From contig JASEIE010000275.1 in NCBI GenBank assembly GCA_030024065.1, forward strand, positions 1 to 5,226: 5,226 bases of DNA, read 5' to 3'. Of this stretch, positions 1-5,209 are shown in pieces. Position 1 is the stretch's first letter. Each line of letters opens with the position of its first letter. This DNA comes from Thermodesulfobacteriota bacterium (GTDB lineage: Bacteria; Desulfobacterota; BSN033; UBA1163). The position numbers and the translations under genes are program-made. Below the pieces are notes generated by a model. That model saw nothing but the letters and a program-made list of their open reading frames with translations, did no database searches and had not been told where the DNA came from.

Positions 1-11
1 GGCATGACCTC

Positions 12-30
12 CCTGCCTGCGGCAGGCAGG
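12..30. repeat. GC-rich palindrome CCTGCCTGC-G-GCAGGCAGG (copy 1)
   Basis: Two perfect 9-bp arms (12-20 and 22-30) are separated by one base. A closely related palindrome lies at 4173-4192, and split half-sites occur at 188-195 and 231-238, so this is a repeat family rather than a one-off hairpin. The palindrome is bracketed by the hexamer ATGACC at 4-9 and 32-37, which could be a short target duplication or chance. No T-tract follows, so it is not a canonical terminator. From memory, palindromes of this kind are scattered through intergenic regions of many deltaproteobacterial genomes; only a genome-wide count would confirm that here. Confidence 0.7.
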
Positions 31-52
31 TATGACCGCTTTACAAGGTTTT

Positions 53-111
53 GGAGGGAGAACCTTCCGACTCTTTCGGGGCAAGTAAACCCCTCATAAC
101 CGAGGGGTTAC
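53..111. repeat. Two adjacent hairpins in the left-hand non-coding region
   Basis: The first hairpin pairs GGAGGG (53-58) with CCTTCC (63-68), with one G-T wobble and a 4-nt loop. The second pairs AACCCCTC (88-95) with GAGGGGTT (102-109) around a 6-nt loop. Allowing a bulged A at 87, it extends to G85-C111. Neither is followed by a run of T, so intrinsic termination of an upstream transcript is possible but not well supported. They lie upstream of the proposed phoH promoter and so would not be in its transcript. Confidence 0.45.
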
Positions 112-130
112 GAAGTGAAAGAGAGAAATA

Positions 131-159
131 TTGCAATCCTTCATTCAAGGTGATATGAT
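131..159 (+). promoter_or_regulatory. Candidate sigma70-type promoter for the phoH-pgpH-ybeY block
   Basis: A -35-like TTGCAA (131-136, 4 of 6 to consensus) and a -10-like TATGAT (154-159, 5 of 6) are separated by exactly 17 bp. TG at 151-152 one base before the -10 gives an extended -10 (TGa-TATGAT). Transcription would start near 166, leaving a leader of about 195 nt before the TTG start of phoH. This is the best promoter match I found in the left gap. It is inferred from motif and spacing only. Confidence 0.5.
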
Positions 160-187
160 TTAATCGTAAAAGTACGGTTTCTGCCAG

Positions 188-238
188 ACCTGCCTTTCCT
201 CTCAACCCTTATGCAGAAGTGGGAAGATTCAGGCAGGT
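188..238 (+). other. Imperfect stem-loop in the phoH leader
   Basis: ACCTGCCT (188-195) pairs perfectly with AGGCAGGT (231-238). Inside, TTCC (196-199) can pair with GGAA (222-225) and CTT (208-210) with AAG (217-219), giving a long interrupted stem. The outer arms share the CCTGCC core of the palindromes at 12-30 and 4173-4192, so this may be a related repeat that has been split apart. It lies within the predicted transcript leader. No known riboswitch class is recognised. Confidence 0.4.
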
Positions 239-250
239 GATCATGGGATG

Positions 251-348
251 AACCCCGTTAGAAATTCTATCGGGGCATTTAACCCCGTTGGAATTATTCT
301 AAAATGTTGTGCAGCTACAGAGTAGCGGGATATCATTTCTAACGGGGT
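251..348. repeat. Inverted-repeat element with 14-bp arms in the phoH leader
   Basis: ACCCCGTTAGAAAT (252-265) is perfectly inverted at 335-348. A near-copy of the left arm, AACCCCGTTGGAA (281-293), sits 30 bp downstream and can pair over 8 bp with the same right arm (341-348). CGGGG at 271-275 can pair with either flanking CCCCG. An inner hairpin, GCTAC-AGA-GTAGC, lies at 314-326. The right arm ends one base before the phoH Shine-Dalgarno. This may be a MITE-like dispersed repeat or a structured leader with alternative folds; the sequence alone does not decide. Confidence 0.6.
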
Positions 349-353
349 GAAGG
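349..353 (+). promoter_or_regulatory. Ribosome binding site deciding the TTG start of phoH
   Basis: GAAGG at 349-353 is spaced 7 nt from the TTG at 361. The nearby GTG at 347 runs into a stop within six codons, and there is no in-frame ATG until well inside the conserved KH-like region. TTG is therefore the most sensible start. The site abuts the 335-348 inverted-repeat arm. Confidence 0.55.
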
Positions 354-360
354 TTCATAT

Positions 361-1350
361 TTGAAAGAAACCCAGGGAGAGACTGCCGAAAAGGTCGTCT
401 TTGACGATCTCCAGGTTGCAAACAACCTCTTCGGCGCTCATAGCGAAAACTTAAGACGCATTGCCAGGACGATCGGCGTCAAGATCAATGCCAAAGGCAA
501 TGCCATAACCATCCTGGGTGATGATCTCGATGTCCAGCTTTCAAAGCGGGTTTTGAGCGACCTCTACGCCCTCCTGAAGAAAGGCTACCCCCTCTATCCG
601 AATGATGTCGATTATGCGATCCGGATGATCTCCGACGATCAATCGGTCAACCTTGAGAATATCTTTCTCGATACCGTCTATATCTCCTCAAGAAAGAGGG
701 CGATCACACCCAAAAGCCTTGCCCAGAAACGTTACATTGATGCCATTCGCAAATACGATCTGGTGATTGCCATCGGTCCTGCAGGGACGGGAAAAACCTA
801 CCTGGCCATGGCGATGGCCGTTGCCTCCCTCATGAAACAGGAGGTGGAAAGAATAGTCCTGACAAGGCCTGCCGTGGAAGCCGGAGAAAAATTGGGCTTT
901 CTTCCCGGAACCATGTACGAAAAGGTGAATCCCTACCTTCGCCCCCTCTACGATGCCCTCCACGACATGATGGATTTCGATCGGACATCAAAGCTCGTTG
1001 AGAAGGGTGTGATCGAAGTGGCTCCTTTGGCCTTTATGAGGGGAAGAACCCTTAACGATTCCTTCGTCATCCTCGATGAGGCCCAGAATACGGGACCGGA
1101 ACAGATGAAGATGTTTCTGACCCGATTGGGCTTCAGTTCCAAAGCCGTGATCACCGGAGATATCACACAGGTGGATCTCCCGGAAAACAAGGTCTCAGGG
1201 CTGATTGAAATCCAGGGGATCCTCAAAGGGATCGAAGGGATTCAGTTCGTCTACTTCTCGGACAGGGACGTGGTAAGACATCCCCTTGTCCAGGACATTA
1301 TTAAGGCCTATGAAAGGGCGGAGGAGAAGCGCCAACGTTCAAGGCAGTAA
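361..1350 (+). CDS. phoH: PhoH-family (YbeZ-like) P-loop ATPase
   Basis: A cytoplasmic ATPase of the PhoH/YbeZ family, linked to RNA metabolism and usually encoded beside ybeY. The 329 residues match the family's usual 320-350. An N-terminal KH-like region (about 23-72) is followed by the PhoH ATPase domain (about 120-320). Walker A is GPAGTGKT (139-146) and Walker B is VILDEAQ (236-242, D239/E240). The family signatures GDITQVDLP (266-274) and FSDRDVVRHP (about 299-308) are intact. Translation starts at TTG; starting later would remove the N-terminal region. It is the first gene of a tight three-gene block, with the HD phosphodiesterase gene beginning 21 nt after its stop codon. The exact substrate is not settled for the family; a helicase or nuclease-partner role with YbeY is inference from homologues. 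The gene looks complete and intact. Confidence 0.97.
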   Translation: MKETQGETAEKVVFDDLQVANNLFGAHSENLRRIARTIGVKINAKGNAITILGDDLDVQLSKRVLSDLYALLKKGYPLYPNDVDYAIRMISDDQSVNLENIFLDTVYISSRKRAITPKSLAQKRYIDAIRKYDLVIAIGPAGTGKTYLAMAMAVASLMKQEVERIVLTRPAVEAGEKLGFLPGTMYEKVNPYLRPLYDALHDMMDFDRTSKLVEKGVIEVAPLAFMRGRTLNDSFVILDEAQNTGPEQMKMFLTRLGFSSKAVITGDITQVDLPENKVSGLIEIQGILKGIEGIQFVYFSDRDVVRHPLVQDIIKAYERAEEKRQRSRQ

Positions 1351-1363
1351 CCTCCTCCTTGAA
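1338..1363 (+). other. Hairpin spanning the phoH stop and phoH-pgpH junction
   Basis: TTCAAGG (1338-1344) and CCTTGAA (1357-1363) form a perfect 7-bp stem with a 12-nt loop containing the phoH stop codon. It sits immediately before the weak purine stretch AAAGGG (1364-1369) that precedes the ATG at 1372. No T-run follows, so it is not a terminator. It could affect RNA stability or coupling between the two genes, or be incidental. Confidence 0.35.
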
Positions 1364-1371
1364 AAAGGGTT

Positions 1372-3750
1372 ATGAAGAAATTTCTTAAAAAATTGGTCCG
1401 TCCCTTCTATCCACGCAAGACCGCCAATGACGTAAAGGGCAGTTCCTGGCTGGAAAAGATCAAGAACCCCACTTATCAAAAGTGGTTTCTCGGCATTGGA
1501 ACCGCCCTCATCCTAACCCTTATTCTCTCCCCTTCCTTTCAACTCCCCTTAAAGAATTATAAAATTGGAGACATCGCTACAAAGGAGATCAAGTCCACCC
1601 AGGACCTTCTGGTGGAGGACCAGAGATCGACCCAGGAAAAAAGGAACGAAGCGGAAAGGTCTGTCTTCTCCGTTTATGACTACGATCCTGGAATTCTGAA
1701 CGATGCGGAAAACCGGATCCGAACCGCCTTCACCTCTTTTGCCACATCCATAAAAAAGGTGGACGGGGGGATGGAAAAAAAGGAGTGGGAATCCTCCCTC
1801 CGCCTTTCTTTTACGCAGAGGGAATGGCAGGTCCTCGAAAAGGAGAAATTCAATCCTGCCATCGGAGAGGCTTCCCTGATACTGATTGCCCCCCTCTTAA
1901 AAAGAGGGGTTGTCAATGATAAAGACCTTCTCGACCTCGACGCAAACAAAGGGGTGGTCACCCGTAACATTCAAAACCGTGAAGAGAGGAAGGATGTTCC
2001 TCCTTTCGATTTCTTCGATTTTAAAGAGGCAAAAACCAGGCTCCGAAATGAAGCGGATCGTCTTCCTTCAGCCATCGGCAAAGAGAATGCTCCCGTCGTA
2101 TTAAAGATCTCGGAGCACTTCCTGAGGCCCAATCTCACTTTCAACAAGGATGAAACAGAAGCACGAAAGATGGAGGCCAAGGGAAGGGTGAATCCGGTCT
2201 ATTTTCAGGTCAAAAGGGGAGAGGTCATCCTGAGAGCCGGAGAGCGTGTCAGGGAGGAGCACCTCCTCAAAATCGAGGCCTTGAAAAAGGCCAAGGAGAG
2301 GAGTCACATCCTCTCCATCCTCATCGGTCTGGGCCTTTTGACTTTTCTCATCCTGGCAAGTCTATATGAATTCTCAACGAAAAATATACGGAAGGTCACT
2401 CTCACCACCAAAGACCTCCTCTTCTGCTGCAGCACCCTGCTCGGAATGATCGCCTTCCTCAAAATATTCCAGCTCATCACCGATATACTGGGCGGGGAAT
2501 TCCTCTCCATTCCATCCTCCTCCTATACCTACCTCTTTCCCATCGCTGCTGGAGCCATGCTCATTCGAATTGTCATCAACTCAGAGGTGGCAATTGTCTT
2601 TGCTACTCTGGCCGGTTATTTTTCCGCTTCCCTGATGGGAAATCAGCTCTTTCTCTTCATCTTCAACCTTGTGGGAAGCCTGATCGGAGCCCATAAGGTG
2701 GCGCGATGTGAACAGAGATCGGTCCTCATCAAGGCAGGAGTTATCATAGGAGGAGCAAATGTTTTAATGATCCTATCTTACAACCTGATCTCCGGAACCC
2801 TCTTCAAGATGACCCTGTTTTCCGATGTGGTCATGGGTTTCCTTGCAGGCCTCCTTGCCTCTGTCCTGGTTCTGGGAATGGCTCCTATCATCGAAAGCCT
2901 TTTCGACTATACCACCGACATCAAGCTGCTCGAATTGGCCAATCTGGACCATCCCCTTCTCAAAGACCTGATTCTTCAGGCCCCTGGCACTTATCATCAT
3001 AGTATCATTATCGGAAGCCTGGTGGAGGCAGCCGCCAAATCGATTGTCGCCAACCCCTTGCTGGCCAGAGTCAGCGCCTATTACCACGACATCGGGAAGT
3101 TGAAAAAGCCCCTTTACTTCATTGAGAATGCGGGCGGAATGGAAAACAAACATGACCACCTCACCCCCACCATGTCCAGCCTTATCCTCACCTCCCATGT
3201 GAAGGACGGAGCGGAGCTGGCTCGTGAAAACCATCTGGGGGAACGAATCGCTCATATCATCCAGCAACATCACGGGACGAGCCTGATCTCTTATTTCTAT
3301 CAAAAAGCCAAGGAAAAAGAGAATCCGGAAATGGATTCTATGGACGAGATGGATTTCCGTTATCCTGGCCCTAAACCCCAGACCAAAGAGGCGGGGATTG
3401 TGATGCTGGCCGATGCCGTGGAGGCAGCCTCTCGCACCCTCTCTGAACCCACCCCTTCCCGGATCAGAGGGTTGGTCCAGCGAATTGTGAATAACATCTT
3501 TTTGGATGGGCAGTTGGAGGAATGTGAATTAACTTTGAAAGATCTTCAAAAGATCGAAGAAAGTTTCAGTCGTATCCTGACAGCTATTTTCCATCAGAGG
3601 ATCGACTATCCCCTTCTCCCTTCCCCGGAGGTCCCTAAAAAGAAGAACCATGAAGATCTGGATTCGAAATCGACAAAAACCTATCCTCTTAGACCTAAAA
3701 AGGATAAGAAGGGCGGCCCGAAAGATATTGACCAACTTGGGACTTCCTGA
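1372..3750 (+). CDS. pgpH: 7TMR-HD membrane phosphodiesterase (PgpH-like, probable c-di-AMP hydrolase)
   Basis: An integral inner-membrane HD-domain protein of the 7TM-7TMR_HD/PgpH family; characterised members hydrolyse c-di-AMP to pApA. The 792 residues fit the family. A basic cytoplasmic N-terminus (1-37) leads to TM1 (about 38-56), then a large extracytoplasmic 7TMR-HDED-type domain (about 57-310). Several TM helices follow (about 312-507), and then a cytoplasmic HD domain (about 530-720). Likely metal-site residues are H542/H543, the H572-D573 pair in YYHDIGK, H594/H596, H609, H633/H634 and D681 in MLADAVEAASR, so the active site looks complete. The lysine-rich tail (about 740-792) is low complexity, and its last 33 residues are encoded in DNA shared with ybeY. 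ATG 1372 is the first possible start after an in-frame TGA at 1360; its AAAGGG lies only 2 nt upstream, so translation may depend on coupling to phoH. The c-di-AMP substrate is inferred from family. Confidence 0.93.
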   Translation: MKKFLKKLVRPFYPRKTANDVKGSSWLEKIKNPTYQKWFLGIGTALILTLILSPSFQLPLKNYKIGDIATKEIKSTQDLLVEDQRSTQEKRNEAERSVFSVYDYDPGILNDAENRIRTAFTSFATSIKKVDGGMEKKEWESSLRLSFTQREWQVLEKEKFNPAIGEASLILIAPLLKRGVVNDKDLLDLDANKGVVTRNIQNREERKDVPPFDFFDFKEAKTRLRNEADRLPSAIGKENAPVVLKISEHFLRPNLTFNKDETEARKMEAKGRVNPVYFQVKRGEVILRAGERVREEHLLKIEALKKAKERSHILSILIGLGLLTFLILASLYEFSTKNIRKVTLTTKDLLFCCSTLLGMIAFLKIFQLITDILGGEFLSIPSSSYTYLFPIAAGAMLIRIVINSEVAIVFATLAGYFSASLMGNQLFLFIFNLVGSLIGAHKVARCEQRSVLIKAGVIIGGANVLMILSYNLISGTLFKMTLFSDVVMGFLAGLLASVLVLGMAPIIESLFDYTTDIKLLELANLDHPLLKDLILQAPGTYHHSIIIGSLVEAAAKSIVANPLLARVSAYYHDIGKLKKPLYFIENAGGMENKHDHLTPTMSSLILTSHVKDGAELARENHLGERIAHIIQQHHGTSLISYFYQKAKEKENPEMDSMDEMDFRYPGPKPQTKEAGIVMLADAVEAASRTLSEPTPSRIRGLVQRIVNNIFLDGQLEECELTLKDLQKIEESFSRILTAIFHQRIDYPLLPSPEVPKKKNHEDLDSKSTKTYPLRPKKDKKGGPKDIDQLGTS
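1891..1909. repeat. Intragenic CCCCTCTT...AAGAGGGG hairpin inside pgpH
   Basis: CCCCTCTT (1891-1898) and AAGAGGGG (1902-1909) are perfect 8-bp arms around AAA. The arms match the ends of the intergenic palindrome at 4148-4168. Here the sequence encodes part of the extracytoplasmic domain (PLLKRGV) and is in frame. It may be a fossil of the same repeat family or simply codon-driven coincidence. Confidence 0.4.
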
Positions 3751-4093
3751 TGTCGAACTCAGTCTCCTGCTGGTCGATGACAAACAGATTCGGGAATTAA
3801 ACCGCCGTTTCCTCGGGCGGGACAAGCCCACCAATATCCTCGCCTTCTCTATGAAAGAGGGGGAGTTCTCGGCGCTTAACCCCTCTCTTCTTGGTGATCT
3901 CGTCATCTCCATTGAAACGGCAAAACGCCAATCAAAGCGATTCGGCCTAAATGAGATGGAGATGATCACCCTTCTCATGATTCACGGAATTCTTCATCTT
4001 CTCGGATACGAACATGAGGGGACAAAGAAGGGAGCGCGGGAGATGACCATCAAACAGAAAGAACTCTTTCACCTCGTCACGAAACGGGATTGA
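3650..4093 (+). CDS. ybeY: YbeY endoribonuclease / rRNA maturation factor
   Basis: A small cytoplasmic zinc-dependent endoribonuclease of the YbeY (UPF0054) family, needed for 16S rRNA 3'-end processing and removal of defective 70S ribosomes in E. coli. At 147 residues it has the normal length. The metal-binding HxxxHxxxxxH motif is intact in HGILHLLGYEH (H112, H116, H122). Other family marks are GRDKPTNILAF (56-66) and LLGDLVIS (80-87). Its ATG lies inside pgpH, giving a 101-bp overlap in another frame. The segment IRNRQKP...DLKRIRRAARKIL in the overlap looks like a genuine YbeY N-terminus, so a later start would truncate the fold. No well-spaced Shine-Dalgarno is seen: GGAGG at 3627-3631 is 18 nt from the ATG. 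Translational coupling to pgpH is likely. PhoH/YbeZ encoded upstream is the usual partner. Confidence 0.96.
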   Translation: MKIWIRNRQKPILLDLKRIRRAARKILTNLGLPDVELSLLLVDDKQIRELNRRFLGRDKPTNILAFSMKEGEFSALNPSLLGDLVISIETAKRQSKRFGLNEMEMITLLMIHGILHLLGYEHEGTKKGAREMTIKQKELFHLVTKRD

Positions 4094-4118
4094 CTCTCAC
4101 CTTTATCTCTTATCTCTC

Positions 4119-4168
4119 CCCCTCTTTAGCAAAGTTCTCCCTTTTTTCCCCTCTTTGGCAAAGAGGGG
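4119..4168. repeat. Paired CCCCTCTTT(A/G)GCAAAG repeats, second one palindromic
   Basis: A 16-bp unit, CCCCTCTTTAGCAAAG (4119-4134), recurs 29 bp later at 4148-4163 with a single A-to-G change. The second copy continues into AGGGG, making a perfect palindrome with 10-bp arms (4148-4157 and 4159-4168) around one base. A related hairpin lies in pgpH at 1891-1909. A T6 run precedes rather than follows the palindrome, so on the plus strand it does not have terminator form. From memory it resembles a dispersed intergenic repeat common in environmental deltaproteobacterial genomes. Confidence 0.6.
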
Positions 4169-4172
4169 CCAG

Positions 4173-4202
4173 CCTGCCTGCCGGTAGGCAGGGGGAGATT
4201 TT
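4173..4202 (+). terminator. CCTGCCTG palindrome (copy 2), possible weak terminator of the phoH block
   Basis: CCTGCCTGCC (4173-4182) and GGTAGGCAGG (4183-4192) form a 10-bp palindrome with one G-T mismatch, closely matching the repeat at 12-30. On the plus strand it is followed by GGGGAGA and then TTTT (4199-4202). The T-run is short and not adjacent to the stem, so termination is only possible, while membership in the repeat family is clear. It is the only hairpin downstream of ybeY with any T-run after it. Confidence 0.35.
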
Positions 4203-4228
4203 ATAAATCATATGCAACTCCATATTTA

Positions 4229-4362
4229 AGGGGACATTGATGAAAATATACACTTTACAATTTGCTCAATATCTGGAGGGGGATTGATCAGGAACCTTGG
4301 GGGATGGTCTCAGGTCCTTTCTCTGAGAGATCGGAAAGGGAAGGTTTCATAGGATGTCCCCT
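4229..4362. mobile_element. 134-bp segment bounded by 9-bp inverted repeats, decayed mobile-element remnant
   Basis: AGGGGACAT (4229-4237) is perfectly inverted as ATGTCCCCT (4354-4362). Further inverted pairs are nested inside: AACCTT/AAGGTT (4293-4298 and 4341-4346) and TCTCAG/CTGAGA (4308-4313 and 4323-4328). The interior carries a transposase-like coding fragment in the plus direction. GGGGACA-type ends are, from memory, often found next to REP-associated Y1 transposases in this group of bacteria. The reading as an internally deleted element is inference. Confidence 0.45.
4230..4352 (+). pseudogene. Probable remnant of a Y1 (IS200/REP-associated) transposase C-terminal region
   Basis: Plus-strand translation in the frame beginning at 4230 gives about 40 residues before TAG at 4350-4352. 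The segment GGGLIRNLGGWS (4275-4310), followed by QVLSLRDRKGKV, resembles from memory the post-catalytic region of Y1_Tnp-type transposases, where a GGGLIRS-GGWS stretch precedes a GDERILG motif. The upstream catalytic HUH and tyrosine regions are absent, a TAA lies at 4227-4229, and the usual continuation is lost, so it cannot be functional. It sits almost exactly between the 9-bp inverted repeats. Identification rests on a short match and needs a translated search. Confidence 0.45.
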
Positions 4363-4425
4363 ATTAGCAGTCTATTCCAATCATTGATTCTATCTTTCCA
4401 GTCAAAACAATCGGTATCTTCTCTT

Positions 4426-5154
4426 CTATCGGAGAGGGGTTACTGGGGCTAAACGAAATCCAGCGGTTGCCAGCCGGAGGTAGTTATCCCATGCTCTCTG
4501 AATCCGGTCTGCCCTCGATAGCGCGATGCCGTGAGTTTCTACTTCGTGGTTGCTAAAGTAGCGGACCCCCTTTTCTCCCAAGTTTCGCGCCACATAATTG
4601 AGGTACGCCGACTCATCGAGAAACACCGCCCTTACTATAGCTTCTTCAACACTTCGGCCAACCACGACATTGCCGTTCCCTCTTAGCAGGATAGCATTCA
4701 TATGACCAAGCTGTTTAACCATTTTCTTACCAATATCCTCAATGTCTCCGAGCATTGGCTCATCAAGCAAGGCCGTATCACCCATTAGCATAGCCCCAAA
4801 GTCATGGACCGGCTTCACAGGCTCCATCCGAATGCCAAAGATTTCGCACCATAGACTTTGTGTCCGCGCAATGGCCATGACCTCTGGTCTCGCCTTATAT
4901 ATCTCGGAATGTAAGAATACTTCATTTGGCGCACCTTGCGGCGAATTTTTCGTCAGCTTTTTGCCTTTGAAATCGACTTCCTCTATTTCGCTTGGCATAA
5001 CAAAGGCGAGGGCACCCCTCGTGGTGATCAGGAGCTTCTCCTGGCCTGGAAATCTGGCGGAAATATGCCCGAAGCTTTCGTTAAGGCCTTTGTATGAAAG
5101 GATCTTGCCCCCGTCACAAAGTGCTTGTTTGAGTCGGTCAATAGAAATATCCAT
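4426..5154 (-). CDS. Class II aldolase/adducin-family protein lacking the metal-binding histidines
   Basis: A 242-residue soluble protein with the class II aldolase/adducin fold; functional relatives include fuculose-phosphate aldolase and ribulose-phosphate 4-epimerase. Visible motifs are the N-terminal substrate loop NESFGHISAR (25-34), LITTRG (42-47), PNE with glutamate E78, HSEIYKARPEV (82-92) and LLRGNGNVVVGRSVEEA (156-172). In E. coli FucA the metal ligands are H92, H94 and H155 with catalytic E73. A constant offset of 5 places these at R97, Q99, N160 and E78 here, so the glutamate is kept but all three histidines are replaced (HTHS-type motif reads RTQS; GHG reads GNG). A standard zinc-dependent aldolase reaction is therefore unlikely, and the actual function is unknown. 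The ATG follows an excellent Shine-Dalgarno. The gene is convergent with ybeY, shows no partner gene in the window, and is full length, arguing against decay. Confidence 0.88.
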   Translation of the reverse strand: MDISIDRLKQALCDGGKILSYKGLNESFGHISARFPGQEKLLITTRGALAFVMPSEIEEVDFKGKKLTKNSPQGAPNEVFLHSEIYKARPEVMAIARTQSLWCEIFGIRMEPVKPVHDFGAMLMGDTALLDEPMLGDIEDIGKKMVKQLGHMNAILLRGNGNVVVGRSVEEAIVRAVFLDESAYLNYVARNLGEKGVRYFSNHEVETHGIALSRADRIQRAWDNYLRLATAGFRLAPVTPLR

Positions 5155-5161
5155 ATGGTTT

Positions 5162-5170
5162 ACCTCCTTT
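5162..5170 (-). promoter_or_regulatory. Strong Shine-Dalgarno of the aldolase-family gene
   Basis: Read on the minus strand this is AAAGGAGGT, a near-perfect anti-16S match, 7 nt before the ATG at 5154. It fixes the start and is much stronger than the sites of the three plus-strand genes. Confidence 0.85.
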
Positions 5171-5183
5171 CTAATTAGAGTCT

Positions 5184-5193
5184 GTTTATAAAC
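5184..5193 (-). promoter_or_regulatory. GTTTATAAAC palindrome overlapping a possible -10
   Basis: A perfect 10-bp palindrome lies about 30 bp upstream of the aldolase-family start and contains TATAAA on the minus strand (5190-5185). No convincing -35 is found at 16-18 bp spacing, so the promoter call is weak. The palindrome could be part of an operator, but such AT-rich palindromes are also expected by chance. Confidence 0.3.
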
Positions 5194-5209
5194 TACGGTT
5201 TTTTAAAAA

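Larger units (their letters stand above)
4094..4425. other. Repeat-filled gap between convergent ybeY and the aldolase-family gene
   Basis: No intact gene is visible in these 332 bp. From left to right the gap holds a pyrimidine-rich stretch (4094-4147), two CCCCTCTTT-type repeat units (4119-4134 and 4148-4168), a CCTGCCTG palindrome (4173-4192), and a 134-bp segment bounded by 9-bp inverted repeats with a transposase-like fragment (4229-4362). About 60 bp of A/T-richer sequence up to the minus-strand stop codon complete it. No canonical hairpin-plus-T-tract terminator is obvious for either gene. The stacked palindromes are the only candidates. Confidence 0.7.

Noticed and set aside
1..99. 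Open plus-strand frame at the left edge ending in TAA at 97-99 (about 32 codons), possibly the tail of an upstream gene
   Set aside because: It runs straight through the palindrome (reading LPAAGR), has no recognisable family sequence, and the minus strand is equally open over the first 60 bases. Too weak to call a partial gene.
88..109. Hairpin considered as an intrinsic terminator
   Set aside because: The 8-bp stem is good, but the bases after it are ACGAAG rather than a T-run.
251..348. Known riboswitch or CRISPR repeats
   Set aside because: There are only two similar direct units 30 bp apart with no spacer array, and no conserved riboswitch core is recognised.
1752..1781. Homopolymer runs (A6, G6, A7) in pgpH as a possible programmed frameshift site
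   Set aside because: The main frame continues unbroken with expected family domains on both sides, and no alternative frame gives a sensible product.
2773..3303. 176-codon minus-strand ORF opposite the HD domain of pgpH
   Set aside because: It mirrors the conserved HD-coding region; the protein is compositionally odd and has no family resemblance.
4240..4287. Fifteen-codon ORF (ATG 4240) preceded by AAGGGG
   Set aside because: It lies inside the transposase-like remnant in another frame, and the AAGGGG is part of the 9-bp inverted repeat. No sign of a real small protein.
4742..5191. 149-codon plus-strand ORF opposite the aldolase-family gene
   Set aside because: It is antisense to a gene with clear family motifs and a strong ribosome binding site; its translation has no recognisable domain and it lacks a start signal.
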